Below, piece after piece: positions 8,124-16,960 of a stretch of 64,000 nt of DNA. Made by a program: the position numbers and the translations under genes. The notes under the pieces were generated by a model. It did no database searches and was not told the origin of the DNA. It saw nothing but the letters and a program-made list of their open reading frames with translations. Every line of letters starts with the position of its first letter. The first letter of the stretch is position 1. Origin of the DNA: Roseovarius confluentis (GTDB taxonomy: Bacteria; Pseudomonadota; Alphaproteobacteria; Rhodobacterales; Rhodobacteraceae); NCBI RefSeq assembly GCF_002917925.1, contig NZ_PPFE01000007.1, positions 152,461-216,460 of the forward strand, written 5' to 3'.

Positions 8124-11100
8124 TCTGCTTCTCCCCTTCAGGGTCGTAAAAGACCGCGCTGACGATCCGGGTGGGCACCGTGGTGCCGTCGACCTTGGCG
8201 AACTCGATCACCTCGTCCATCCGCTCGGTCCCGTGTTTCACCAGGCCCATGGCAATGCCACGATCCAGCGTCGGCGAATAATAGGTCGAGGTCACCCGCC
8301 CCTGCACGTTGCGCTGCCCGTTGGCGTTGTCGCCCTCGGCCACGCAATAGGCGCCATCGGGCAGGACCGATCCGTCCACCGTCTGCAAGCCCACCAACTG
8401 CCATCGCTCGGGGTCGGCCATATGACTGCGCTGTTGCGCCCGCTTGCCGATATAGTCGTCCTTCTTCTTCGAGATGGCCCACTGCATGCCAAGGTCCTGC
8501 GGAATCACCGTGCCATCCGTCTCGTCCCCGATCATGATGAACCCCTTCTCGGCCCGCATCACGTGCAGCCCTTCGGTGCCATAAGGCATCACGCCGAACT
8601 CCTTGCCGGCCTCCAGCAGCTGATCCCAGAACGCCCGGCCCTGGCTGGCGGGCACGGCGATCTCGTAGGACAGCTCGCCCGAGAACGAGATGCGGAACAC
8701 CCGCGCCTTCGCATCACCAAAGTCGACGTCCTGCCACGCCATGAACGGCAGCGCCTCGGCGCTCAGGTCCACATCGGTCAGCTTCTCCAGCGTCTTGCGG
8801 GCTTTCGGGCCGACGACGCCGATCTGCGCATATTGCTCGGTCACGTTGGCGACATAGACTTTCCAGTCCCACCACTCGGTCTGCAACCACTCTTCCATAT
8901 GCGCATGGATGCTGTCCGCGCCGCCCGTGGTGGTGTGGCACAGGAACGTGTCCTCATCCAGCCGCGCGACCACGCCGTCATCCATCAGGAATCCGTTCTC
9001 GTTGCACATCAGGCCATAGCGGCAGCGCCCCGGCTTCAGCGTGCTCATCATGTTGGTATACAGCATATCGAGGAATTTCCCCGCATCCGGCCCCTTCACG
9101 ATCAGCTTGCCCAGCGTGGACGCATCCAGCAGCCCAAGGCTCCCGCGCGTCTGGTTGATCTCGCGCTTCACCGCGGCACCGATCTCCTCGCCCGGGCTCT
9201 GGCGGAACGTGTAGGGACGCCGCCAATGGCCCACCGGCTCCCAATAGGCACCGTTCGCCTCGTGCCAGTCATGCATCGGCGTCTTGCGCAGCGGCTGGAA
9301 TATCTCGCCCCGCGCCTCGCCCGCGATCGAGGCCATGGAAATCGGCGTATAGGGCGGGCGGAACGTGGTCGTCCCGGTCTGCGGAATCGGCTGGTTCAAA
9401 GCATCCGACAGAATCGCCAGACCGTTGATATTGCTCAGCTTGCCCTGATCCGTCGCCATGCCCAGCGTGGTATAACGCTTGGCATGCTCGACGCTTTCAT
9501 AGCCTTCGCGCGCCGCCAGTTGCACGTCGCTGACCTTCACGTCGTTCTGGTAATCCAGCCACGACTTCATCCGCAGCTTTACGTTCGCGCCCTGCGGCAT
9601 CATCCAGATCGGCTGAATGAGGTTTCTCTGCACGCCCTCCGCCTTCGGTTTCTCCGCCTTCTTCGGTGTCTTACCCACGGCCTTGGCCGCCGCGCGACCG
9701 GCCTCCTCGGCATCGGCCAGAACCGCGCCCAACTCCAGCTCGCCGCTGGCCGTCCCGGCGGTCGAGACATAGGCCTCGCCCGCCGCCCCTGTAGGGGCTT
9801 TGTCCGGGTCAGGCCGGAACATCGCCTGCTGCTCGTCCCAGATCAGCTTGCCACCGCAATGCGACCACAAATGCACCACCGGCGACCAGCCACCGGACAT
9901 GGCAACCGCGTCGCACGCGATCTCTTCCAGGACCGAGCCTTCGCCGGCTTGTGCACAGATACCCACACCGGTCACGCGCTTGCCGCCCTTGACCTTTGCG
10001 ATGCCCTTGCCGGTTTCCACGCGAATGCCCGCCGCCTTGGCCTTTTCGGCCAGCACACCCGCGCCCGCTGCCCGCGCATCGATGATCGCCGGCACGTCCA
10101 GACCGGCCGCCTTCATCGCCAGCGCGGTCAGGTAGGCGTCGTCGTTATTGGTCACGACAACCGTACGGTCCCCGACGGAAACCCCATAATTTACGACGTA
10201 ATCGCGCACCGCCGAGGCCAGCATCACGCCGGGCACATCGTTCCCGGCAAAGCTCAGCGGGCGTTCGATCGCGCCTGTCGCGGTCACGATCTGGCCTGCG
10301 CGAATACGCCACAAACGGTGCCGCGGGCCTTGTGCCCCAGGGTTGTGATCGTTCACCCGCTCGTACCCCAGGATGTAGCCGTGATCGTAAACGCCCGCGC
10401 CCATCATACGCAGGCGCATCTCGACATTGGGCATATCGCCCAGCTCGGCGACCAATTCATCCACGAACTTATCCACAGGCCCGTCATTGACAGTCGCATT
10501 GTAAAGCGGACCATCCACAGGCGTCCGTCCGCCCCAGGCGGCGGTCTGCTCCATCAGCAGCACCTTGGCGCCCGCAGCGCCCGCCGCGCGGGCCGCCATC
10601 AGCCCGGCAACACCGCCGCCGATCACCACCACGTCATAGAACGCGTAAAGATGCTCGTACTTGTCGCCGTCCTTGTCCTTGGGCGCCTTGCCCAGACCTG
10701 CCGACTGGCGGATGAACGGCTCATAGACGTGCTTCCACAAGGGGCGCGGATGGATGAACATCTTGTAGTAAAAGCCCGCCGGCAAAAACCGCGAGAACTT
10801 GGTGTTGATCGCGCCCACGTCGAACTCAAGGCTCGGCCAGTGGTTCTGGCTCGTCGCCTCCAGCCCGTCGAACAGCTCGGTCGTCGTGACCCGCTGGTTC
10901 GGCTCGAACGTCTCGCCCCGGCCCATGTTGACCAGGCCATTGGGCTCTTCGCCGCCCGACGCCACGATCCCGCGTGGCCGGTGATACTTGAACGACCGGC
11001 CCACCAGCATCTGGTCATTGGCCAGCAGCGCCGACGCCAGCGTGTCGCCCTCGTACCCCTTCAACCGCTTGCCGTTGAAGGTGAATTCCATCGCGTTCGC

Positions 11101-11142
11101 CTTGTTAACAAGACGCCCGCCATTCGCCAGACGCGTGCTCAT
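8116..11142 (-). CDS. soxA: sarcosine oxidase alpha subunit, 1008 aa
   Basis: The large subunit of heterotetrameric sarcosine oxidase. The N-terminus has the 2Fe-2S ferredoxin-like fold remnant seen in this family (FTFNGKRLKGYEGDTLASALLAN). A dinucleotide-binding domain follows (VVVIGGGVAGLMAARAAGAAGAKVLLMEQ). The C-terminal 380 residues are an aminomethyltransferase (GcvT) domain that loads the methylene group onto tetrahydrofolate. The ATG at 11142 overlaps the soxD stop as ATGA, and a GGAGAG site precedes it. Starts further upstream would lie inside soxD. The products are glycine, methylene-THF and hydrogen peroxide. Confidence 0.96.
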   Translation of the reverse strand: MSTRLANGGRLVNKANAMEFTFNGKRLKGYEGDTLASALLANDQMLVGRSFKYHRPRGIVASGGEEPNGLVNMGRGETFEPNQRVTTTELFDGLEATSQNHWPSLEFDVGAINTKFSRFLPAGFYYKMFIHPRPLWKHVYEPFIRQSAGLGKAPKDKDGDKYEHLYAFYDVVVIGGGVAGLMAARAAGAAGAKVLLMEQTAAWGGRTPVDGPLYNATVNDGPVDKFVDELVAELGDMPNVEMRLRMMGAGVYDHGYILGYERVNDHNPGAQGPRHRLWRIRAGQIVTATGAIERPLSFAGNDVPGVMLASAVRDYVVNYGVSVGDRTVVVTNNDDAYLTALAMKAAGLDVPAIIDARAAGAGVLAEKAKAAGIRVETGKGIAKVKGGKRVTGVGICAQAGEGSVLEEIACDAVAMSGGWSPVVHLWSHCGGKLIWDEQQAMFRPDPDKAPTGAAGEAYVSTAGTASGELELGAVLADAEEAGRAAAKAVGKTPKKAEKPKAEGVQRNLIQPIWMMPQGANVKLRMKSWLDYQNDVKVSDVQLAAREGYESVEHAKRYTTLGMATDQGKLSNINGLAILSDALNQPIPQTGTTTFRPPYTPISMASIAGEARGEIFQPLRKTPMHDWHEANGAYWEPVGHWRRPYTFRQSPGEEIGAAVKREINQTRGSLGLLDASTLGKLIVKGPDAGKFLDMLYTNMMSTLKPGRCRYGLMCNENGFLMDDGVVARLDEDTFLCHTTTGGADSIHAHMEEWLQTEWWDWKVYVANVTEQYAQIGVVGPKARKTLEKLTDVDLSAEALPFMAWQDVDFGDAKARVFRISFSGELSYEIAVPASQGRAFWDQLLEAGKEFGVMPYGTEGLHVMRAEKGFIMIGDETDGTVIPQDLGMQWAISKKKDDYIGKRAQQRSHMADPERWQLVGLQTVDGSVLPDGAYCVAEGDNANGQRNVQGRVTSTYYSPTLDRGIAMGLVKHGTERMDEVIEFAKVDGTTVPTRIVSAVFYDPEGEKQNV

Positions 11143-11468
11143 GAAAACTCTCTCCAGCTCCAGCCCGGCACCTTGGCCGAGATCTTGTCCTTGATGTCCT
11201 TCGGCGGCTCGGTGGTCTGCGCGGAATAGGTCCCGTACACCTCCAGCGTCACCGTGTTGCGCGCGGCGTGAAACCACTTGCCGCAGCCGTTGGTGTGGCG
11301 CCAGCGCTCAAGGTGCACGCCCTTGGGGTTTTCGCGCTTGAAGAGGTACGCGTGAAAATCGTCATCGCTGGATTCCGGCCCAAACCGCTTCAAATGCGCT
11401 TCACCGCCCCCCGCGAACTCGGTTTCCTCGCCCTTCACCCCGCAATAGGGACATTCCAGGATCAGCAT
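11139..11468 (-). CDS. soxD: sarcosine oxidase delta subunit, 109 aa
   Basis: A small zinc-binding subunit. CPYCG near the start and NGCGKWFH supply the Cys3-His zinc site. The motif SDDDFHAYLFKRENPKG and the C-terminal 'KVPGWSWREFS' extension are typical. I prefer the ATG at 11468 (MLILECPYCG) because AAAGG lies 8 bases upstream; a GTG three codons earlier is less likely. It overlaps soxA by ATGA. Immediately upstream lie three 27-bp hairpin repeats. Confidence 0.93.
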   Translation of the reverse strand: MLILECPYCGVKGEETEFAGGGEAHLKRFGPESSDDDFHAYLFKRENPKGVHLERWRHTNGCGKWFHAARNTVTLEVYGTYSAQTTEPPKDIKDKISAKVPGWSWREFS

Positions 11469-11489
11469 GCCATCCACCTTTCCATGTTG

Positions 11490-11564
11490 CGTGCATCCCG
11501 CACGACGTCGATTCCGCGTGCATCACGCACGACTTTGACTCCGCGTGCATCACGCACGACAAGG
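11490..11564. repeat. three tandem 27-bp hairpin repeats
   Basis: Units start at 11490, 11517 and 11544, the last one partial. Each opens with CGTGCATCACGCACG, or the one-base variant with CCC. This 15-mer folds as CGTGC/GCACG, so the array makes three identical small stem-loops between the small membrane-protein gene and soxD. Confidence 0.85.
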
Positions 11565-11624
11565 GCGGGCGCCGCGTGGCACCCGCCCATAAGGTTGCGA
11601 TCACGTCCGCCTGCGCGGACCGCG

Positions 11625-11858
11625 TTATTCTGCGACAGCTGCCGTGCTTGCCACGTCGTCGGCCGGCTCGTCCGGCACGATGAAGCCTTGCGGCACATCG
11701 GACAGGTCCGGCACTGTGCCGTTGCCCAGCGAGCCGGCAAAGACCAGCGCGCCCAGCGCGACGACGACGACGAGAACCCAGAAGAGACCCGCGCTGCCCG
11801 CGTCATGGACGGGCATGCCGTAGCCGCGCCGTTGCTGCCATCGTTCGTAGTCAGACAT
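11625..11858 (-). CDS. small single-pass membrane protein, 77 aa, in the sox operon
   Basis: Starts MSDYERWQQRRGYG, then one hydrophobic helix (about residues 24-44, GLFWVLVVVVALGALVFAGSL) and a short acidic tail ending in ADDVASTAAVAE. A GAGTTCGAGAG region precedes the ATG. It lies between soxB and soxD on the same strand, so it is probably co-transcribed. Its layout (short head, one helix, acidic Ala-rich tail, opening MSD) resembles the gene just upstream, and the two may be distant paralogues. No family is recognised and no function can be given. Confidence 0.6.
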   Translation of the reverse strand: MSDYERWQQRRGYGMPVHDAGSAGLFWVLVVVVALGALVFAGSLGNGTVPDLSDVPQGFIVPDEPADDVASTAAVAE

Positions 11859-12077
11859 CTCTCGAACTCCTCATGGTAGGAGTTCAAGCATGCGCCCGTC
11901 CGAGCTTGCGCGGAAGGACCGGCAAAACCCCGCGCAGGGTTTGGGCCGGTTCCCGCAACTTCTGCGCGATTGCATGGGCCGCTTTCCGCCACCTGCGGAC
12001 GCAGCGACACAGGGGCGTCACACGCCCCTGCATCCAAACAGGTCGTAGACAGGCCGCCGGTTACGGCCCCGCGACCG

Positions 12078-12416
12078 TTATTGCTGGGTTTCGCCTTCGA
12101 CGTTTTCGGCAGCGTCTTCCACGTCTTGGGCAGCGCCTTCGACGTCGTCCGCAGCGCCTTCGACAGCGTCAGCTGTGTCTTCCGCGGCGTCAGCGACATC
12201 ATCGGCCGCCCCGTCCGAGGTCTCGACCGACACGTTGACGTCGGACGATTCTCCGCCCCCGACCGTGTCCCCGCCACCGCTGTCACCGAACATGACCCAA
12301 GCGATGAGACCCACGGCCACGACAAGACCGCCCACGATGAAAGCCATGGTTGCGCCGCCGCCTCCACCGCCCGATTGCTGCGGCGGCGGGGTATGGTTGT
12401 TGTTATGATCGGACAT
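12078..12416 (-). CDS. small membrane protein with acidic Ala/Asp/Glu repeat tail, 112 aa
   Basis: Begins MSDHNNNHTPPPQQ, has a Gly6 stretch, then one transmembrane helix (around residues 26-46). The tail is a quasi-repeat of D-A-A-E/D-D-V-E units ('AADDVADAAEDTADAVEGAADDVEGAAQDVEDAAENVEG'-like, heptad-spaced), which should form an acidic helix or coiled coil. GGAG lies 8 bases before the ATG at 12416. It is directly downstream of soxB and in the same direction. The role is unknown; co-expression with sarcosine oxidase is inferred from position. Confidence 0.65.
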   Translation of the reverse strand: MSDHNNNHTPPPQQSGGGGGGATMAFIVGGLVVAVGLIAWVMFGDSGGGDTVGGGESSDVNVSVETSDGAADDVADAAEDTADAVEGAADDVEGAAQDVEDAAENVEGETQQ

Positions 12417-12480
12417 GTCGGTTCTCCGTTCCTTTTGGATTCCGACACCCCAACGCCCGATATGCCAAGGCGGTTCCCCA

Positions 12481-13725
12481 TCAGTGCGCAACCCCGGCGG
12501 CGACGCTCTCGTCGATGAAGCGACCCTCGTAGAACCGGTCCAGCCCGAACTCGTCGGTCAGCGGCGAATATCCCTTCGCCATAAGCTCGGCAAAACCCCA
12601 GCCCGAGCCCGGGATTGCCTTGAACCCGCCGGTGCCCCAGCCGCAGTTGATGAACACGTTGTCCACCGGCGTCTTCGACAGGATGGGCGACCGATCCCCG
12701 GTCATGTCCACGATCCCGCCCCACTGCCGCAGCATCTTCAGCCGCGAAATCATCGGGAAAGTCTCGATCAGCGCGCGCACTGTTTCCTCGATATGGTGGA
12801 AACTGCCCCGCTGCGTGTAGTTGTTGTAATTGTCCGCGCCGCCGCCGATCACCATCTCGCCCTTGTCCGACTGGCTCATGTAGCCGTGCACCGTGTTGGC
12901 CATCACCACCACGTCCATGCAGGGCTTGATCGGCTCGCTGACCAGCGCCTGCAGCGCCACGGATTCGATCGGCAGGCGGAACCCGGCCATGTCGGCCAGG
13001 TGCCCCGAATGCCCCGCCACCACGATGCCCAGCTTGTCGCAGGCGATGTCACCCTTGTTGGTGCTCACCCCCGTGACCTTGCCGCCCTCGGTGCGGATGC
13101 CGTTGACTTCGCATTTCTGGATCACATCCATGCCCATGGCCGAACACGCCCGCGCATAGCCCCAGGCCACCGCGTCGTGCCGCGCCGTGCCGCCGCGCGC
13201 CTGCCACAGCCCGCCCAGCACAGGGTACCGCGGGCCCTCCAGGTTGATGATCGGGCACAGCTCTTTCACGCGGCTGGGGCTGATGAACTCGGTCTTCACC
13301 CCCTGCAATGCGTTGGCGTGCGCCGTCCGCTCGTAGCCCCGCACCTCGTGCTGGGTCTGCGCCAGCATGATCACGCCGCGCGGGCTGAACATGATGTTGT
13401 AGTTCAAATCCTGGCTCAGCGTCTCATAGAGGCTGCGCGATTTCTCGTACATCGCGGCCGACGCATCCTGCAGATAGTTCGAGCGGATGATCGTCGTGTT
13501 CCGGCCCGTGTTGCCCCCGCCCAGCCAGCCTTTCTCAAGGATCGCCACGTTCCGGATCCCATGGTTCTTGCCCAGGTAATAGGCCGTCGCCAGGCCGTGC
13601 CCGCCCGCGCCGATGATGATCGCGTCGTATTTCTTCTTGGGCTCCGGCGAGGCCCAGGCCCGCTCCCATCCCATGTGATATTTCAGCGCTTCTTTCGCGA
13701 CGGCAAAGGCGGAATAACGTTTCAT
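12481..13725 (-). CDS. soxB: sarcosine oxidase beta subunit, 414 aa
   Basis: A D-amino-acid-oxidase-fold flavoprotein carrying the FAD site (IIIGAGGHGLATAYYLGKNHG, about residues 33-53) where sarcosine is oxidised. In the family it also holds covalently bound FMN at the alpha/beta interface. The C-terminus 'CGWGTGGFKAIPGSGWGFAELMAKG' is the usual FAD-closing motif. The start at 13725 (MKRYSAFAVAKEAL) matches the usual family N-terminus. An ATG six codons upstream (13743) is possible, and neither has a strong ribosome site. It is the first gene of the sox operon. Confidence 0.95.
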   Translation of the reverse strand: MKRYSAFAVAKEALKYHMGWERAWASPEPKKKYDAIIIGAGGHGLATAYYLGKNHGIRNVAILEKGWLGGGNTGRNTTIIRSNYLQDASAAMYEKSRSLYETLSQDLNYNIMFSPRGVIMLAQTQHEVRGYERTAHANALQGVKTEFISPSRVKELCPIINLEGPRYPVLGGLWQARGGTARHDAVAWGYARACSAMGMDVIQKCEVNGIRTEGGKVTGVSTNKGDIACDKLGIVVAGHSGHLADMAGFRLPIESVALQALVSEPIKPCMDVVVMANTVHGYMSQSDKGEMVIGGGADNYNNYTQRGSFHHIEETVRALIETFPMISRLKMLRQWGGIVDMTGDRSPILSKTPVDNVFINCGWGTGGFKAIPGSGWGFAELMAKGYSPLTDEFGLDRFYEGRFIDESVAAGVAH

Positions 13726-13961
13726 CAGGCGGGTCTCGCTCATGGCATGGATAGGGTCCGGCCCGGGGGATTCGCCCCCGCGCCGCGTCATTGCCCCGGT
13801 ATGAAACAATGTGGCGTTGACGCCGACACCTCATGCGGCACGAATGGCCTGATTTGCGACATGCCGCCGCCGATCCGCCCCTGCGACACCAAGGGCGACC
13901 ACTTGCCCCTTTCGGTTTGCCCGCCCAATCGTTAAATCACCTCCGAAGACAGGGAGATCAC

Positions 13962-15200
13962 ATGACATTCTGGGTGCTCGCCATCGCCTTGGGCCTGATC
14001 TGCGCCGCCATCCTGGGGCAGGTGCTGATGCGTGGCCGCGTGGGCGACGCGCCGCCCGCCGCCTATGACCTCCAAGTCTACCGCGACCAGTTGAAAGAGG
14101 TCGACCGCGACCTCGCCCGCGGCGTCATCACCCCCGAGGACGCCGAGCGCACCCGCGCCGAGGTCTCCCGCCGCATCCTCGCCGCCGATGCCCAGCTTCA
14201 GGCCACCGGCCAGGCCGGCGCGCAACCTGCGCTTCCGGGTAAACTGTTCGCCTCGCTGGCCCTTCTCGGCCTCGTCGGCGGCGCCGGCTGGCTCTACGCG
14301 CAAATGGGCGCACCCGGTCAGACCGACCTGCCCCGCACGGCCCGCCTCGCCGCCTCGGAAGCGGCCCGCGCCAATCGCCTGCCCCAGGACGAGGCCGAGG
14401 CCCGTTTCGAGGCGTCCCAGCCCGTCACCCCCGACATGGGCGAGGTCGATCCGCAATATCTCGAACTCATGAACCGCCTGCGCGAGGCCGTCGAAAGCCG
14501 CCCGGACGAGATCCAGGGCTACATTCTTCTGGCCCGGAACGAGGCCGCGCTCGGCAATCTCTCCGCCGCCGCCGAGGCCAAGACGCGCGTGATCGAGCTC
14601 AAGGGCGAAGCCGCCACCGCCGACGACTATGCCGAACTGGCCGACATGATGGTGTCCGCCGCCGGCGGCTACGTCTCGGCCCAGGCCGCCGAGGCCATTC
14701 GCGCGGCCCTTGCCCGCGATCCCAAGGAGCCGCGCGCGCGTTACTACATGGGCCTCTACATGATCCAGGTCGATCGCCCCGACATCGCCTTCCGCACCTG
14801 GGACAAGCTCTTGCGCGAAAGCACGCCGGACGCGCCCTGGACCGCCCTGATCCGCCCCCGGATCGAGGAACTGGCTTGGCGCGCCGGGATCAACCGCTAC
14901 GAGCCGCCCGCCGAAGGTGCCGCCCCCGGCCCCTCGCAGGGCGACATCGACGCTGCCGGCGACATGAGCGCGCAGGACCGCGCCGCCATGATCCGCGGCA
15001 TGGTCGACCGCCTCGCCACCCGCATTGACGAGACCGGCGGCACCGCCGACGAATGGGTGCGCCTCTCGAACGCCTACGCCGTCTTGGGCGATTTCGATGC
15101 GGTGCGCGACCTCATCGCCCGCGCCCAGGACCGCTTCGACGACCCCACTGTGATCGACACCATCACCAACGCCGCCAAGCAGGCCGGCTTCTCCGAATGA
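13962..15200 (+). CDS. ccmI: c-type cytochrome biogenesis protein CcmI, 412 aa
   Basis: Holds apocytochrome c for the haem ligation system at the periplasmic face of the membrane. The N-terminus has one transmembrane helix (FWVLAIALGLICAAILGQVLM), then the cytoplasmic leucine-zipper-like loop DLQVYRDQLKEVDRDLARGVITPEDAERTRAEVSRRIL. A second helix follows near residue 90, and then a TPR-containing periplasmic domain. AGGGAG stands before the ATG at 13962. The stop overlaps the ruvX start (ATGA). The other ccm genes are not in the window. Confidence 0.93.
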   Translation: MTFWVLAIALGLICAAILGQVLMRGRVGDAPPAAYDLQVYRDQLKEVDRDLARGVITPEDAERTRAEVSRRILAADAQLQATGQAGAQPALPGKLFASLALLGLVGGAGWLYAQMGAPGQTDLPRTARLAASEAARANRLPQDEAEARFEASQPVTPDMGEVDPQYLELMNRLREAVESRPDEIQGYILLARNEAALGNLSAAAEAKTRVIELKGEAATADDYAELADMMVSAAGGYVSAQAAEAIRAALARDPKEPRARYYMGLYMIQVDRPDIAFRTWDKLLRESTPDAPWTALIRPRIEELAWRAGINRYEPPAEGAAPGPSQGDIDAAGDMSAQDRAAMIRGMVDRLATRIDETGGTADEWVRLSNAYAVLGDFDAVRDLIARAQDRFDDPTVIDTITNAAKQAGFSE

Positions 15201-15673
15201 TCGTCGAGGATTTCGCCGCCTTCGCCGCCGCCCTGCCCGGCTTTCGCGCCCTTCTCGGCCTCGACCTCGGCACAAAGACAATCGGCGTCGCCGCCTCCGA
15301 CGCGCTCCTCTCATCCGCCAACCCGGTCGAGACCATCAAGCGCACCAAGTTCACCGCCGATGCCGACCGTTTGCTGGCCATCGCCACCGACCGCAACGCC
15401 GCCGGGGTAATCCTCGGCCTGCCCCGCAACATGGACGGCTCCGAGGGTCCGCGCTGCCAATCCACCCGCGCTTTCGCCCGAAACCTCGCGGCGCGCACCG
15501 ATCTGCCCATCGGCTTCTGGGACGAGCGCCTGTCCACCGTTGCGGCAGAAAGAGCACTGATCGAGGCCGATTTGACCCGAAAGCGTCGCGCAGAGGTGAT
15601 CGACGCCGTCGCCGCCGCGTATATCCTGCAAGGAGCGCTGGACCGAATCCGCCACCTGAAAGCCGAGACATGA
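15197..15673 (+). CDS. ruvX: YqgF/RuvX Holliday-junction resolvase-like nuclease, 158 aa
   Basis: An RNase H-fold protein of the YqgF family. Members process pre-16S rRNA and/or resolve recombination junctions. Motifs: LGLDLGTKTIGVAASD (first catalytic Asp), VILGLPRNMDGSEG, and FWDERLSTVAAE (the DERLST motif), with the last acidic residue in VIDAVAAAYILQ. Start and stop overlap the neighbours as ATGA on both sides, so ccmI, ruvX and the DUF1289 gene form a translationally coupled operon. Confidence 0.93.
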   Translation: MIVEDFAAFAAALPGFRALLGLDLGTKTIGVAASDALLSSANPVETIKRTKFTADADRLLAIATDRNAAGVILGLPRNMDGSEGPRCQSTRAFARNLAARTDLPIGFWDERLSTVAAERALIEADLTRKRRAEVIDAVAAAYILQGALDRIRHLKAET

Positions 15674-15906
15674 ACGACAACCCCGTCTGGAACCGCAACG
15701 AGATCGAGAGCCCCTGCGTGCGCATCTGCGTCGTTCATCCCGAGGCGCGGATCTGCACGGGGTGTTATCGCACCATCGACGAGATCGGCCGCTGGTCCAA
15801 GATGACGCCCGACGAACGCCGCGAAGTCATGGCCGACCTGCCCGACCGCGCCGCCACCCTGACCAAGCGCCGTGGCGGCCGCGCCGCCCGGCTGAAGCGC
15901 GGCTGA
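15670..15906 (+). CDS. DUF1289 protein, 78 aa
   Basis: A small basic protein with the DUF1289 cysteine pattern: SPCVRICVVHPEARICTGCYRT (four Cys, probably metal binding), followed by EIGRW...RREVMADLP. The C-terminus is Arg/Lys-rich. It starts with an ATGA overlap on ruvX. The function of the family is not established. Operon position beside a tRNA/rRNA-type nuclease is common in alphaproteobacteria. Confidence 0.88.
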   Translation: MNDNPVWNRNEIESPCVRICVVHPEARICTGCYRTIDEIGRWSKMTPDERREVMADLPDRAATLTKRRGGRAARLKRG

Positions 15907-15937
15907 AAGGGCCACACGGATGGTCCCCCTCAGCGCA

Positions 15938-15980
15938 CCGAAAAATTGCAATTTTTCGGTCCGGAATTTTGCAAAATTCC
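15938..15980. repeat. two adjacent A+T-rich perfect palindromes
   Basis: A 22-bp palindrome (15938-15959, arms CCGAAAAATTG/CAATTTTTCGG) is followed 3 bases later by an 18-bp palindrome GGAATTTTGCAAAATTCC (15963-15980). Both centre on TTGCAA. They lie 31 bases after the DUF1289 stop and could end that operon in both directions. Confidence 0.75.
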
Positions 15981-16177
15981 GCGCCCCGCTCCGGCGTCAC
16001 ACCCAAAGCAACCCGTCAGGATACCGCCGCAACGATTGCGCCCCGGCAAACGCACCGAACGCTCTGTTCATTTCACCTTTCGGCCCATGCCACCGTCGCG
16101 ATACCACTGAGATACCGACGCGATACCGACACGCTTTTTGCAGTTTTCCCTGTGTTAACCTTCGAGTCGCCCAGTTC

Positions 16178-16960
16178 TCAGGGCGCGGTCAGCCACTGAT
16201 CCCCCAGGATCGGCCATTCGGGCCTGAAATAGACGATCATCCGCCCCTCGTCCGGTGCCTCGGCGCCATCCTCCCACGGTGCCACGCCATGCAAGGCCAG
16301 CCGGTGAACGACATAGGCCTCCCCCGGTTTCGCCGGCAGCAGAACCCTCTCGCAGGTGTCGAAAACCTCGCGACGCGCGGCCTTGTAGATATCCGTCAGG
16401 TCGACCCTGTCCCACGCCTCGGGCGGCACGCCTTGCAAGGCCTCGGCAAAGGCCGTGCGCATCACTTTATGACTGCCTTCCCAGACACTTAGAGGGCTGG
16501 CCCCGGCCCCGCATTCCGTCAACGGCAACCCCAGGATATAGGCGTGCCGCTCCTTCAGAAACCGCCGCCTGTCCGGCCCTTCCAAGAGCAACCCGTCCAC
16601 ATGCGCCGCGTCCCGCCGCAGCCTGTAGCCAAAGGCCGCGTCCCCCTCGCCGTCCTTTGGCCTGGGATAGCCCGGATACATGACCGACACCTGCCCCCGA
16701 TGCAGCGGCAGGCGGCCATAAAGCTCCGATACAGCCTCCCATGCGTCCCCCGTCAGCGGGCCGGCCTCGCCCACGGTCCCGTCGGGCGCGTTCGGCAGCG
16801 TATCGACCCCTACGAACCACGTGCCGTCGCAATACAACCAGCGCTGTTCCTCGGGCGCTTTAACCCTCTCTTTCGCAACGGAAAACGCCGCCTCGGCCCA
16901 GGCCGCCACGGAAGGATCAAACGCGTACCGCGCCCATCCTTTCTCAAGGAAATCCGTCAC
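16178..16960 (-). CDS. 2OG-Fe(II) oxygenase-like protein coupled to dusA, 260 aa
   Basis: The GTG start at 16960 overlaps the dusA stop (GTGA), so it is translated from the dusA message. Visible pattern: H120-V-D122 (AAHVDGLL), a distal His in VVHRLALHGVAPW (about residue 220) and a following Arg (EGRMIVYFRPEW). This is the HxD...H...R signature of the cupin-fold Fe(II)/2-oxoglutarate oxygenases (phytanoyl-CoA dioxygenase-like). There is no signal peptide. The substrate is unknown. Coupling with a tRNA dihydrouridine synthase raises, but does not prove, a role in RNA modification. Confidence 0.7.
   Translation of the reverse strand: MTDFLEKGWARYAFDPSVAAWAEAAFSVAKERVKAPEEQRWLYCDGTWFVGVDTLPNAPDGTVGEAGPLTGDAWEAVSELYGRLPLHRGQVSVMYPGYPRPKDGEGDAAFGYRLRRDAAHVDGLLLEGPDRRRFLKERHAYILGLPLTECGAGASPLSVWEGSHKVMRTAFAEALQGVPPEAWDRVDLTDIYKAARREVFDTCERVLLPAKPGEAYVVHRLALHGVAPWEDGAEAPDEGRMIVYFRPEWPILGDQWLTAP

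Noticed and set aside
8233..11229. 998-codon plus-strand frame opposite soxA
   Set aside because: SoxA motifs are clear on the minus strand; the mirror frame has no domain and is a composition artefact.
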